DNA of 64,000 bases from Lutjanus erythropterus (GCA_020091685.1 CM034603.1:32659696-32723695), one strand, 5' to 3'; positions 27,201 through 38,961 are shown, counted from the first letter of the stretch. Numbers and translations: made by a program. Notes: a model not told the origin generated them from the letters alone.

Positions 27201-28666
27201 ACAAACTCTTCTTTAAAAGCCATGATGTTTATTTAAAACAGGGGTCAGCAACCTGCAGCTTTTTCGCCCTTCTCCAGTGACTCCTTCTGGTTTTGACAAA
27301 AAAAAAAAATCTTTTTTCTTTATTGCTTAAAGCAACTCTTACGTTCCTCAACTCTCTAGGCTAGCTAGGGATGCGAGCTCCAAATAAATAAATAAAGGTT
27401 GCAAAATTTTTTCCTCTTACCTGTCATACTACTCATCCATCAAGATTGTTTTGGTGTTAGTCTCCGAGTTTTGGAAATATCTCTTGAAGGTAAAAAAAAC
27501 TAGATGATATTAGTCCTATGGTGGACAAAGTACCAAATAAATATGTTTGAAAATCTCAACAGCAATGTCTTTTTTTCAGAAATCATGACCAGGTTACTAA
27601 AGATAATCCACAGACCTTGTCGTGAGCACATTTCTTTCTGCTGAACTACTCTGACTAACCGTTTCACCATGCTAGCTAGCTCAGTGGTGCTAACTTTACA
27701 GCCAGTGGTGTCAGTTTGTTTGGAGAAGCGGTGGGAACATAAAGGCTCAGAGGAAAAAAACATTTTTTTTAAACAGTCCTCCACATATGTGATTTTAGGT
27801 AATGCAGTGGTGTGAGGTCAGAGTACATAATTGCAGCAAGTTGGAAGAAAATACCCAGAATAAAACACAAAACAGCACAAGCAAGAGTCATCCATCGCAT
27901 CCACAGCTGCAACACCACGTCAATCAATGGAACAAGGTTAATATCACATGTACTGTAGAGAGCAGCAGAGCATGTCAGTCAGCCCAGTGATAACAATATA
28001 TCACTGCCCTGAAATACAACAGCAACAACAGTAGGTAAAGTTAATAAATCAACCTTACCTTGTTAAACTGCCTTGTTTTGTCAATGCTGCTACTTTATCA
28101 TTAGATAAAGAGAGTTCACAAGAGTTCATGAGTCATGTTTGACCAGTCATGACTCATTTTATATTTTCTTGTTGTGCAAATAAACAATTTTTAAATGGGT
28201 TTTCTGTGTTGGGTATTAGCTATTAATCAGAACATTTAAAACAAATTATACTCTCAAAAAGTGTCTCCAGTGTCCCCAGTGTAAATTGCACCTCATGAGC
28301 ACGAGCCTCTCCTCTGTGAGTAGATGCACACTTCCCTCTGCGCAGGTGAAGTTTGGTAGAAAGAAACTAGTTCCTACATGAAACTGCTCACAACACTGTG
28401 TGTGCATTATTATTCAGATGTATTTCTTGGGGCTTTGAACACCACAAGTGCCATCTAGTTCCATAACAGGCAGACGTCTCTATGACTCTGTAACTCAGAT
28501 CAAAACAATCTAGATGGATAAATAACACTTGGTAAGAAGAAAAATGTGTATTTTTAACTGTCCCTTTAAGCACAGTCTGAATCATTCTCTTACATACAAA
28601 CTAACAGTAATTGCTCCCAGTGATCCTTTTCCAAACATGTCTTACCTTGTCTGTCGTCAGCGTCAT
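13512..28666 (-). CDS. creb3l3: CREB3L3 (CREB-H)-like membrane-bound bZIP transcription factor, ten coding exons
   Basis: Exons on the minus strand: 28666-28646, 27022-26924, 26553-26280, 24949-24819, 23870-23760, 23533-23427, 19371-19303, 15740-15656, 15357-15264, 13624-13512. All junctions are GT-AG and phases match, giving 367 aa. Order: acidic N-terminus (DFLDALLGG...SPLWSP, about 50-75), LTVKDLLLS (about 162-170), the CREB3-specific block ([16 protein letters not shown], about 190-207), basic region ([18 protein letters not shown], about 221-238), leucine zipper to about 290, one membrane helix at about 295-315, and a site-1-protease type RSLQ at 334-337. In the family, the ER-anchored protein moves to the Golgi, is cut by S1P and S2P, and its N-half drives hepatic lipid, iron and acute-phase genes. 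The CREB3L3-type motifs and 19p13.3-type neighbours favour this member. The 7-codon first exon is the least certain part. The lumenal tail is much shorter than in human CREB3L3. Confidence 0.9.
13656..13702. repeat. (TG)n microsatellite next to the last creb3l3 splice acceptor
   Basis: Reads as (CA)n on the transcribed sense strand. It ends about 30 nt upstream of the acceptor CAG at 13625. Confidence 0.95.
14455..14690 (+). repeat. Degenerate pyrimidine-rich minisatellite
   Basis: Irregular repetition of CTTCATCCCTCAACCCC-like words, about 15-25 bases apart, inside the last creb3l3 intron. It produces long open but meaningless frames on the plus strand (14238-14573). Confidence 0.6.
15208..15255. 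repeat. (TG)n microsatellite next to a creb3l3 splice donor
   Basis: Begins 8 nt inside the last creb3l3 intron, after the donor GTCTGT at 15263. It is (CA)n on the sense strand. Confidence 0.95.
17342..17741. mobile_element. MITE with about 45-bp terminal inverted repeats
   Basis: 17342-17386 (TGTGCTGTACGAGGATGGAC...) and the inverse of 17697-17741 (TGTGCCGTACGAGAATGGAT...) match at 38 of 45 positions by my count. The element lies in the creb3l3 intron between 19303 and 15740. Parts of it (ACACTCTCCCTGC, CCCATTGTTCTGACG) recur inverted at about 18770-18940, so it belongs to a larger inverted array. Confidence 0.75.
18439..18650. mobile_element. Palindromic MITE with a 26-bp perfect core stem
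   Basis: The arms at 18482-18507 and 18574-18599 are exact reverse complements (26 bases, starting TTTTAGATGTTTCCCTG on the plus strand of the left arm). Imperfect pairing extends out to CAGCGTTTCC / GGGAAACACTG at the ends. This is a common fish foldback element, lying in a creb3l3 intron. Confidence 0.88.
20136..20634. mobile_element. Foldback MITE (copy 2, relative of 9975-10538)
   Basis: The ends GTGCACCCACAAATGAAAAT and ATTTTCATTATTGGGTGAAC are inverse to one another. The internal block TTAGTCCACAAAACACTGCT pairs with AGCAGTGTTTTGTGGACTAA. Intronic in creb3l3. Confidence 0.8.
20640..21010 (-). pseudogene. Decayed LINE reverse-transcriptase fragment
   Basis: The minus strand keeps a block resembling the RT finger/palm region ([31 protein letters not shown], compare the LDLSAAFDTVDH pattern of L2/CR1-like non-LTR elements). 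In another frame about 100 bases on it keeps [12 protein letters not shown]. The frame change and missing sequence show it is dead. It is 5'-truncated and lies in the creb3l3 intron between 23427 and 19371, in the same orientation as the gene. Confidence 0.78.
25473..26184. mobile_element. TIR element, AACACTTTATTTGAA family (copy 1)
   Basis: The left end GGTAACACTTTATTTGA and right end TCAAATAAAGTGTTATT are inverse. Further in, CATAAGACTGTCATTA pairs with TAATGGCAGTCTCATG. Internal sequence repeats ATGTCAAGTTGTCATAACAAAGACAC-like words in both orientations. It lies in creb3l3 intron 3. A longer relative lies at 31081-32147. Confidence 0.78.
27405..28575. repeat. Members of a dispersed foldback repeat in creb3l3 intron 1
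   Basis: Segments at about 27415-27660 and 28370-28575 share words with 5220-5640 and with 46480-46700 / 47124-47350: ATCCATCTAGATTGTTTTG, GGCACTTGTGGTGTTCAAAG, AAATCATGACC.GGTTACT, and an end near TTAACTGTCCCTTTAA. They are copies of one MITE-like family in different states of decay. Confidence 0.65.
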
Positions 28667-28764
28667 AATTCCAACATTAAAGCAGCAGCTGATGAAATTA
28701 CAGTGAAACTCTCCAGCAGGAATAAAAACGCGCAATCAGATCAATACGCTCCTCTTCACAGCTT

Positions 28765-28772
28765 TGACGTCT
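28765..28772 (-). promoter_or_regulatory. CRE-like site upstream of the creb3l3 start
   Basis: TGACGTCT (one mismatch to the CRE palindrome TGACGTCA) lies 99 bp upstream of the proposed ATG at 28666. bZIP factors of the CREB/ATF class bind such sites, so control by CREB, ATF or its own product is possible. Only the motif and its place are observed. Confidence 0.3.
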
Positions 28773-28779
28773 TGTAAGA

Positions 28780-31080
28780 CTGCTTGAGTCTGTTAAAGGG
28801 ACAAAGTTGAAATGTCATATCACACAGCCGCAAACCCATCTGATCACCGTCCAATCCAGCGTTTAGCAGACATCTGAGAGAGCCAATCGGCACAAAAGGA
28901 AGAGTCACTGATGGATTGATCACTCGCAGGGAGCCCTCAGTGACCTTTGATGTCGTCATGATAAGGCAGGATTGATTGCCTGAGTGGTTTCACATTCATT
29001 TTATGTTGGACAGGGTTGATACAGAGCCCTTATTTTAATTCTTTGCGAGGCAGAAGGTGGAGAGAGTCATGCTTTTAACTTCATCTGTCACTGTTTTTAG
29101 TTTTATTTTAATGGATTTTTGTCTGATCCTTCACTCAGAGTGATACAAACAAAAACTCGCTGCAAATCAAATCAAACCAAATGCATATATTTCATAATTA
29201 TTATGAATATCAAAGAGTAAACAGACATTTCTTTCTATTTTTCACTCAGTCCCCCTATCACAGTGGTTCCTAAGCTAAGGACATTCATTCATTCAGTCGG
29301 TCAACCTTTATTTACTTCTCAGGGATACTTGGAGGAGCGGCCCTCGTTTTCAATGAGGCAGAAATTACCATAGAAATAAAATAGGAAAACAAAAGAAAAA
29401 TCATAACAATAAGAGAGGTGATAAGAGCTCAATAACTACAGTTGGGTAAGGTCATTCCAAGTTAAAGCAATTACATATAAAAATGTTAAGATGTCTGAGC
29501 ATATGTTTTAAAATCTCCCAAAGTTATCAGGGACTCATTGTCAGTTATTTCATGATTTAGGAGCACAAAACCTAAAATCAGTCTTTCCGAGTTCAGAGCT
29601 GACACAAGTAACATGAAGTGTAATCCAGTGCTGAGAGCAGGTTTGATAAGCTCCTGTCCTGAAGTGTAATGGTGAGGTAATGTAATGTGGACAAAGTACT
29701 CAACCCCAGTACTTGAGTCGAAGTATAGATACTCCTGGTCAAATATTACTCAACTACAAGTGAAAGTTGCTCATTAAAAAAATTACTTGAGCACAGCTTT
29801 TAAAAATACTTAGCTATTCAAAAGTGCAAGAGTAAATAAAGTACATTTTCTAATGTCAGTACATTGCTGTATTGTTTTCATGATGTATTTACTGAACCTT
29901 GTAACTCTCTGAAACCACCTGATGATGCACTGACCTGCTTGTAGAACCACTCTGATACACAAAGCCTATAGAAACACCTATAAAAACCTAAACAGAAATT
30001 CAATCAAAAACAAATTAATGTCATTTTCTGACGTAACTGTATTAAAATATCTGCATAAAATAAGATTGAAGCCAGCTGTTAGGAGGTGTTGAAGCTGCAT
30101 GTCTATAAATGATACCACTGTAATCCAAAACAGGGAGAAATACAGATTCAATCATGTTTTTTCTAACTGAACAGTGAAGTGAGATCTGTTCCTTTAGAGA
30201 AGTTTTGTCCACAGTTGTTTAACCAGATTGTTACCATGAACTTTGAAAGTGAATTTATCTTCAGTCTAGATGCCTAGATATTAATACTATGAGACTCTTT
30301 TGATAGCTGTACCTGCAAAAGTGCTGATGTGAAATTTACTGCAATCGATTTTCTCACCTCATTAGCTTGTGAATACTATTTATTTTGTTTTGTTTTGCTT
30401 TGTTTTTGTTTAACATGAGTTGGGTTAGCCCCCCCCCACACACACACACACACACACCGAGTCATTGAAAACTTTTCCTGAGTTTCTTTGTGTCAATCGA
30501 TTAGACACTGCTTGTATTACCCAACTTTAACAATAATGCTTTCTTGCTTTTCTATGGCAGGACAAGCTCACCGCGCCTCATCGTCTCTTATCTTTATTGC
30601 CATAATAAGGAGCATCTGTTTCGTTCTATTTCTAAGCATACACACCATAAAGCGGATAAATTACGTAATATGTTCTGCAGTTGCACAAGAGAAACATGCT
30701 CGCTTGCAAAGACGTATCTAACTATTATCACAGTGGGGTTCTTTCAGTGGCAGAGCTATTTTACTGCTCTTCTTTACAGAAACAGTAGAATCAACAGTCT
30801 GTCCTTAAGTTTCCAGATTGAATATCTTCAACACAATCCCTCCATCACTGCCTTAACTTCAAAGTATTGTTACACCTCTGAGGAGAGAGACTCAGCCTCG
30901 TATATGGGTCTGGTAGCTCAAATAATTGAAAGCCATTTTCTTTTCTTCTCAGATGATTTTTTTGGACATTTTTTTTTACCTTCACCAGACAGTTCAAAGT
31001 AAAGAGTGATGTGATATATTTTCTTTTGATTTTCTTTTAAAGTTATTTTCTCTGGAATGTTGTTGCCTTAACTAAACCGT
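28780..31080. other. Intergenic, old retroelement-like and MITE debris
   Basis: About 29270-29650 and 30060-30340 look like two parts of one old repeat (ends near CCTTTATTTACTTCTCAGGG). They are separated by a segment (about 29680-30050) beginning GGACAAAGTACTCAACCCCA, a motif found in many fish repeats. About 30431-30458 is a C-run followed by (CA)n. The 152-aa frame at 30544-31002 resembles nothing I know. Confidence 0.45.
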
Positions 31081-32147
31081 TCAAAAGTTTCAGGACCACT
31101 TTATTTGAATCTGTGTGCATAAAACTGCCATTACATTGTCTTAACCATGTCATGACACCTGTCATGAACATGAATGTTTGTTTATGACTGTTGTCATTAA
31201 GTGTCGTTTGTTCAGTTATGTCAATTTTAATGCAACGTTTACATACTTTGCAATGTCTCTATTATGATAACTTGACATTATCCAAGGCAAAAATGATGAC
31301 AAATTGTGACATCTTGACATTAATCAAGCTTGCTATGACAACTTGACATTAACAGGAAAATATAACCTGTCAGTGTCTTTTTAATGTCAACTTGACATTA
31401 TCAAATTTAATGGAACTCTTTAATTTGTGTTTTAACATTACATTATACTGTTATATGTGGTTGGTTTTGACACTAGCCTTCATAAGACCATTATAAGTGT
31501 GTCATAAATGAATGAATGAATTTTCCTTGACCTTAAGTAACATGGTACATTTTGGGCTTGTCATGAAGATGTCATTAAGTTTCATGACACCGTCACATGC
31601 TTTTGTAACCGTCTTGCGAATAATTGAATGGACTTTATGTAAAGTGGGCCCATTTGGACTTGCCATAAAGATGTCATTAACTGTTATGAAGCCAGTTTGA
31701 CAACAGAGTACAGTACCAAGGTGATTTAGCTTACAGAGTTACCTGATGGACAACAGTTTACTTGTTGCTAAAGAATGCTAACCGCTATCTGCAGTTAGTT
31801 GTAGATGGCATTAGCTATTTAGCTTGGTTAGCCGTGAAGCTAGCTGCCTAATTAGCAAGAAACCCAGCAAGAAAACAACCTCAGTACTGAATCCCCTGTC
31901 GTCAAACTGGCTACTGTAAGTCTCATGACAAAGACATTGAATTCAAGACCATCAGTCTCTCCATTCTCTGCTTATTTTGCTTCCATTATCATGTTGCTTC
32001 TGGCTACGTCGTCACGTACAGCTGTTATTACACTGGTTGAGCTTTGAGAGATCATCAGCAAACAAGGTGAAAATGGATTCTGACAGTGTAATGACGGTCT
32101 TACACACACAACTTCAAAGAAAAGTGTTACTGAAACTTTTGAATGGC
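31081..32147. mobile_element. TIR element, AACACTTTATTTGAA family (copy 2)
   Basis: The left flank TTCAAAAGTTTCAGGACCAC and the inverse of the right end (TTCAAAAGTTTCAGTAACAC) pair over about 60 bases with gaps. Internal TTGACATTA and TGTCAACTTGACATTA words are shared with the copy at 25473-26184. Confidence 0.72.
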
Positions 32148-32149
32148 TT

Positions 32150-33737
32150 AGTAAAAGCAACATTGTTCCAAAGAAAACAACTTTAAAAGAAAATCAAAAG
32201 AAAATATGTTACATCACTGTCTTCTTTGAACTGTCTGGCGCACATCCCTTCAAGTGTTACCAGACTTTCAAAGCGGAATGGGGCATGAATGTGTGGGAAG
32301 AAAGAAAAGGAGACTCTCCTGACACAGACGTCCCAGGTCAGACTCTGAGCAAGGTTTTATACGGCACACGGCTGAATCATTTTTTTTGTATAAACTATAA
32401 AGATAGGAGGGACCCATTTGTTTCTCATCTTTTCTTGATTATGTGTGAACTGTGAGTTACGGCACATAACGTGAATAAACCAAACTCTCTGAAGCAGCTC
32501 TTAAGGGTTTGATTTCAACACTTGCTGAAGAAAGACATTAATTTTACAGCACGAGTCGGCCTTTAAGAATACAGTTCAAGACTTTCTAATGTTCATCCTT
32601 GTATATAAGGGTTATATGATGTCAGGGAAAGGTTTAAGGTTATTTAAATGAATTCTTGAGGTGTCGGTCTGAGTTTTGGTTTCACTGATTCATGAAGGAC
32701 CCGGCCCGATGGATTCATTGCTATTTCATAAAATAAAAATAATTCATACAGCGTGGCCCCTGCATGAACCCTATCTGATCACCACCCCTCAGTCTTCAAG
32801 CCTCTTAAGTGTATTTGTTGCATTAAATAAATATATCTATGGCAGACAGCCCATTATTATCTGTGTTGTAATAAGCCTAATTGCATCGCTATCTTTATTG
32901 TTGTTCTATCTTCAGATTAGAGAGTTTCAAAGTACATACAGATATGATCTAACTAGGACATTTTTAAGCACATCTCTGGATACCAAGAATAAGTTGCAGC
33001 TCAGCATAGATAATTGCTGTGTTATTGCGTTGGATATCATACTGTGCCTTCATACCGTCATGTCCGTTTGAATGCATGTAACTGAGGGTCAAAAGGAGTA
33101 TCTACTCATTTTGTGAGGAATACGGGAGAGGATATATATATATATTTGACATCTCTGGAAGTGATTCACCAAGTAACATGAAATATAGCATGAAATCACA
33201 GTGAAGCTGCTGAGTTCTCCTTCAATGACTTTATTACCCCCGCACATGCGTGCGTGCAACTCAAGCCCACCGAAAATGATCTCCCAGCTCCCACAGTCTC
33301 ATTTCCTTGACAATGAGGTATGAAATTGAAAAGGCACGTGTCGAAAATGCGAGGTTGGAGCTGTGAAAAAGGGGCCCGGTGGGTGAAGAAAAGTTAGAGC
33401 TACTGAGGTGAACCCAGATAGACCTGTTTTTCAGATTCGTGGGACAGATTAAAAAGTAGAGAGCGTGCTCTGAGCGCGCGGCGTTATCACTCCACCAGCC
33501 GTGACATGCATGTCGGATGTCTCTTATCTGGGGCTCGGTAATAACTCTGATGTGCACATAATTATTTGATACCTGCAGCTTGTAGGAAATTCCCGGTGTG
33601 TCACAAATAAGAGAAAAGAAAGCTGGTTGCTCAGGTTTGGAGCACTTCTTAAGCGGCAAATCCCTTAATTCAGGCGGATGAAGACTGAACACATGCCAGC
33701 ACAGTGTGGTAGCAGCTGTTTTCATTTCCAGTAAATC
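32150..33737. other. Unique-looking intergenic sequence
   Basis: No transposon ends are seen from about 32200 to 33730. Two single open frames (32676-33071 plus, 131 aa; 33261-33809 minus, 182 aa) have no recognisable domain or splice structure. The lack of repeats makes the stretch a candidate for conserved non-coding DNA, which cannot be judged from one genome. Confidence 0.4.
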
Positions 33738-35243
33738 TAAAGGTTCAATGTGTAAGAAATGGCCAGCTGTTGAATTCATACGCCAAACAAATATGGGCCA
33801 AGATATCACCAGAGCAACCGCTAACTATAGCTGTTAATTCAGTTAGCTGTACATCTAGTTAGTGGATTAGCTGATATGAATCTGCCTGAGCTTGGAGCAC
33901 AGAACATAATCACCACAGTGCTTAGAGGTTACTTTCAACATGTAATATATTAGATATTAATAGTTACTGTCATTTCAAAGTAATATGTTTCCTTACAATG
34001 TTACTATCTGTGTAGATAAATTTGTTAAATTACTTTTGAGTTACTTTCATGAAAATAACCGGATAATTACAGCCACATAATAAAATGGAAGAGGGTTATG
34101 TTGTTTCACAGTGGTGCAAATGCAAATGTCCTCATACTGCAACGCTTACAGTAAAAAGATGTTTCACTCATTCCTGTTCGCAGCTCCATGCAGGCAGGCA
34201 TCTCAGCTGAGACCCATTGTGTCTCATGGCCCTAGCAGCCATCTGAACAACAATATGTGCATAAATGAAGTGAGATGCCTAATAAAAAAAGACCTGGATC
34301 GATATATTTATGTATATTTTGCACCCAAGGTGCAGCAGAGTGTGCTGCCGGCTGGTTTGTAATGAAGGTTAAAGTATTGTTTGCTCACATTTGCTGTTTT
34401 ATGTTCTAAAATGCAAATGTTACTTTTTCGTTTGTAGTGTCTCTGCTCAGAACGTGGTGATTTATGCTGGTAATTATATTTTCTGTGCTGCTTTATACAG
34501 TAAAAACCATTAGTGAGCAGGCAACAGAACCAGGCTCAGCAGCCTCCCAGTGAACAAGGCTAGACCGGGATCAAACAAATCCTCAGAGACTTACCTTTTT
34601 TTTTTTACGACAGGGAACACTGTACCAAGGTGATTTACAGCAGCTGTGACCAGGACTCTTGATTCTGGGGACAACAAAGACACGGCAGGCAGGGATGAGA
34701 GGGAGATCGGGCATCGACGGTCGGGAAAAACAACATGTACAGCCAGAATATTTTCACATCTAACTAGGTGAATTCAAGATTCATTTTGACCAAACCAGAG
34801 TTGAGGATCGTTGGAACAGTGGAAAGACAAATCAAGATGGTTTTGGTGAGTTTATTTAGTTTCTGTCAAGCTTGAATTAAATATTTTATGATGAGCAAAC
34901 AAGGAAAGTCATCTAGTCGGTAAAAGCGAGAAACAATTCAGAAGTTCCTCTGTTTAATAAGACAAACAGGTGTAACAAAATTTCCTTTCTTGACATTTTG
35001 TGAGGGTTTTTTTTGTATTTATTTTACTTAAAAAGGCTAAGAGAGCCTGTGTAATGTAGCAAACTTGGCTTTTGCTAACATGTCCCAGCTGAAACTACAG
35101 AGGGGAGGCTCTGCAACACGATGCATGGACTTTGACTAGTCTTTGACATCACGTTAAAACCGTTATTCCTTTACATTCTGTTGATATCTTTAGTCAATTA
35201 TTGTATATTTTAAACTGAAATTCTTACATTTTGCACCTTTAAC
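33738..35243. mobile_element. Probable 1.5 kb TIR element (AAAGGTTCAATGTGTAAGAA ends)
   Basis: The left end AAAGGTTCAATGTGTAAGAA and the inverse of the right end (AAAGGTGCAAAATGTAAGAA) match at 16-17 of 20 bases. Internal sequence shows no transposase, only old repeat-like text. Boundaries are approximate. Confidence 0.55.
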
Positions 35244-36217
35244 ATCATAAGCATTACATGACCTCCCTGTGCAGACGTCTGCCTGTAACCTCACATAAAT
35301 GGTGTCTTGAGGACTTACTTAGAATATAAAGATACAACTGTGATTTTTTTCAGTCACTTAGATTGGCCTTTAGTGACCTCATTACTCATTTTAATTCTAA
35401 ATTCAGGTCAGTTTCTGCAGGGTTCACCAGAGAAGGAGTGCAATATATATCATGTTTATTGCTTATAAATATGTTATCAGTATAGCAACCAATATTAAAA
35501 TTATGTGCAATGTATAGGGGTTTAATACATATATTATCATGTAGTTTTGATTGATTTTAAAAACTTTAATCTAGTCCTCTCATCTTTTTCTGTTTAGAAG
35601 CCTATAATTCTACGCATTCATAAAACCTTTTTGTGATGAGTGAAGGAGCAGATTTCTCCTCTCTTGATGTTAACAAAAGCCTGTTTTCACTTGAAGCACC
35701 AGCGTGACAGTGAACATCCTACAGGGACGAGCTTCAAGGAGGCACCAGCTGCACACAAAAATATAGGAAATGTGATGTTATAAAACTAGACACTAGTTTT
35801 GATGGGAAGTAATCTGCACTCATCTGCTTGAGAGACTGCAGACGCCTGGAAACAGACTGCATCACCGTCTTAGTAGGTCAACTCTTCAGATGAAAACGTG
35901 ACACATAGTGCACGGTGCTACTGTAAGAAATGAAAAAAAAAAAAAAAATACCAGTTGAAATGACCATGAAAATGACTGGTTTGTGGCTCTCACCAGGAGC
36001 TTTAATATCTTGGCTCCCTTGTGTTTGTAAAGGTTGTAGAGATTAATAAACTTTTTTACTGCCTTTCGGTTTTTCTGTCTAAATTTTAATTTAGTTTGTG
36101 TGATCTTGTTGAAATTTGTAGACAAAAAAGACAGAGCCACTGTCTTATAAGGCAGAGCGTGACATAAAAATGAGTTTTTCATAGCTAAATGCTTTATAGA
36201 TCAGTTACAAGTGAGCA
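35244..36217. other. Intergenic AT-rich DNA
   Basis: Contains a poly-A run at about 35932-35948. No gene or clear repeat is seen. Confidence 0.35.
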
Positions 36218-36441
36218 TTAAAGGTCCAGCATGTAAGATTTATGAGAATTTATTGGCAGAAATGGAATATAATAGTCATGTGTGTGTCTTCATTAGCGTA
36301 TAATCACCTGAAAATAAGAATCGATGTGTTTTTGTGCAAGTTTTGCAGCCATGTACATGCTTTGAAAGGGAGGATGAGGTGCAGTGTTTACAATCTACAA
36401 GCTCACCACAAAATACCACTAAATCCTACACAGTGGTTGTT
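36218..36441. mobile_element. MITE (copy 1 of a pair)
   Basis: Starts TTAAAGGTCCAGCATGTAAG and ends near AAATCCTACACAGTGG. It shares ATTAGCGTATAATCACCTGA and AATAAG.AT.GATGTGTTTTTG with 53815-54104. Confidence 0.7.
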
Positions 36442-38251
36442 TCAGAGCATATTTGAGGTTGCCAGGTTATGAGAAATACACATTGCTAGTGTATATTCCC
36501 CCCAGCCTAGCATGTTTTTCCATTTTATTTTCCTCTAGATTATTTATTACCTTCTGGAAGATAACTGAAGAGCATTTGTTGACAAGATTCATGTGTTGAA
36601 AGAGATAAAATCCATTAGAAAATTAGTCATTCGCAATTTTTGGAACTGAAATTCTCCCTTAGGTTTCATGAAGTCGTGTCTATTGTTGTAAAGAAGAGCA
36701 ACAATAAACCACAGTGTCAGGTACGCATCTTCTCCCATGAGGGCCCATTATGTGCCTGCTATGGTACATTGTGAGGAATGTATTTTTCAGCGGAGGAGTG
36801 CATTTCTTCTCTGAGCGTGTTGAATTGAGCCCACTGGGGTAATAGGAAACATCCCATTATCCTCCGCGTACACGTGTGCATTCTTAACACATTCACAAAA
36901 GCACAGATACTAAGTCTGTTTCATTCTATGTTTTTTCTTCTGCGTTTCGTCACTCCATTCACATTTCAATGTCCCATTTCAGAGTCTCTCAGCCACTGTG
37001 AGTTGTTTGGTCCTGCTCTGCCCTCAGCTGGAGGAGAAGCGCTACGACATCCTGGAACAGTGCAGCCTCTGCTTTGCTGTGTCTACAAGCCAAGACCTTT
37101 TTCATAAGACAGGCAGTGATACAACGCAAGGAACAAGTCGCAAATACAACCAAATAACATTAAAACTGTTGGTGCTGCTGTTGGATTTTCAGGTGACGCA
37201 CCTTGAGACAGTCTCCATTTCCTGTCCAGTCTCCTGTTGGCCTGAGTCTTGAGAAGCCATCACTCCATATTAGTCGTTTCGTGTGATAGTTAGTATGACA
37301 AAAGTGCCAACAACCTGAATAAAATCTAATCTGAGGCAAATTATATCAAAAATGATCTTGCACCCCCTTAAGTATCTCCACGCCCCAGGTTGAGAGCCAC
37401 TGGGCCTTACAACGTATTTCAGAACGCGGTCGTGTTTGCATAAAGTTTTAACTGAGCCCAGCTTTTACAGCTGAGCCTGACAGATAGATGAAAGATGAGT
37501 AGAGTCTGAGCTGAATCAGACACCCACTTAAATAGCCACTATACAGAATATGATCATTTCAATTTAGGTGACAATGTGGATTCTCCTCTGGCTCCAAAAT
37601 ATTTTGCAGCAGAGGCGGTGAGGAACTTTAAAAGCCAGCTTGTCTTTCCATTTTCTCTTTGATTTAATCACAAAAACCTGATGAAGGAGTTGTGTACTTG
37701 GAAGGAGAAGTTCCCTCTGGATAGCTCTGTGATGTTTGTCTGAACACTGAGACACAGGCAGGTGCAGGCCTACTAGATTTATACCCATCTGCTGAAGAGA
37801 CGGGGCAGAATGTGTTTGAACACTTACCAGCTGCTCGACCAAGATAAGACTTCGGGCATCCTCGCAGTTTGTCTGCTTCCCACTGATCAAGATCACCACT
37901 GAGTTGCTGCTCTCAGGCGGGTCAGAGAACAGTTTCTATTTCCTGTCCAGTCTCCAGTTGGCCCAAGTCTTCAGACCGAGTCTAGAAAGCAGATCAATAG
38001 ATCCTGTTAAAACAAACTTTGAAAGACTGATACCGTCTTTCAACTGCATGAATCGTCTCATACCGCTTTGATACTTCAACCTCTTTTCAAATTATCAAGT
38101 AAGTGGTTGAAACTTTGTCCCATCACTAATATATTCTAAACTAAGACACAGTTTCTTTCATAGGCATGCAATTTCAGAGTGTGCATATAGCATCTATGAT
38201 GGTTTCATCTCACAAAGGACTTATACCAGTAAATTAAGTAAAAATAATGTT
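36442..38251. other. Intergenic sequence, no gene seen
   Basis: About 36500-36880 lacks repeat signatures. Frames at 36874-37252 and 37564-37899 have no family match and no flanking splice structure. A block around 37190-37260 (CAGTCTCCATTTCCTGTCCAGTC) recurs with changes at about 37929-37970, suggesting a local duplication. Confidence 0.4.
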
Positions 38252-38961
38252 TTGGGTTGCACCAACAAAGATTAATTTAATATAAGATTAGTTAATCTGA
38301 CTAACAAAACTTTTAAAATGAGTTAATCCAGGTTTAAAATCGAGCAGAACTCTGTTGGACAATTAAAAACTAATCTCAGTTTAGTGCATTCAAATTTAAT
38401 GATGTAAAGCAAAATAAAATAGTTTCAGTGTGAAGATGCTTGCATACCCAAATTAAAACAAATTAAAATAAATAAATAAATAAATAAATAAATAAAGTTA
38501 ATTAGAGTGCTTTCGGGACCTAGTAAGTATTAGAAGATGGGGGAAACTGTTAACTTAGGGCTGCCATGTATTCCTTAACAAACTGTTTGATAGCTAGCTA
38601 AAAAGTTAAGAGAAGCAGAGAAAGAAGAGAAGCATCATAAAACTCAGCTTGGTTGAGTCTGTCCCTTAACTTCCTTTCTACTCGATTATTTTGCTCAATC
38701 CAACTCAAAACTGCAGCCATTTTAAAAGCTAAACCTCCTCAAAATTGTAAGTTTAGAGTTAATACTAGATCACAATTTAAATTGGAGTTTTGATGCAACA
38801 TAATTAAATTGAATCTAGGTTTAGGATAAAAAAAAAAAGAAACTGGGCTTTGAATTAAATTTAAATTTGATTTTAAGCTATTTTAAAAACTTTGGTGCAA
38901 CATAATTTAAAGTTAAACTAATCAAATTCTAAAAATCAGTGCTTGTTGGTGCAACCCAGCC
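38252..38961. mobile_element. MITE with GGGTTGCACCAACAA termini
   Basis: The left end GGGTTGCACCAACAAAGATT and the inverse of the right end (GGGTTGCACCAACAAGCACT) share 15 perfect terminal bases. Internal sequence is AT-rich with TTTAAATT-like words and an (AAAT)n run at about 38467-38496. No coding capacity. Confidence 0.82.

Noticed and set aside
32676-33071. 131-aa plus-strand frame with a hydrophobic stretch
   Set aside because: AT-rich composition alone gives hydrophobic residues. No family resemblance and no promoter or poly(A) context.
33261-33809. 182-aa open frame on the minus strand
   Set aside because: No recognisable domain, no plausible splice partners, and the upstream end runs into a TIR repeat. 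Mentioned only as a target for checking.
36874-37252. Overlapping 77- and 84-aa plus-strand frames suggesting a small gene
   Set aside because: Different frames, no conserved motif, and no splice or poly(A) evidence.
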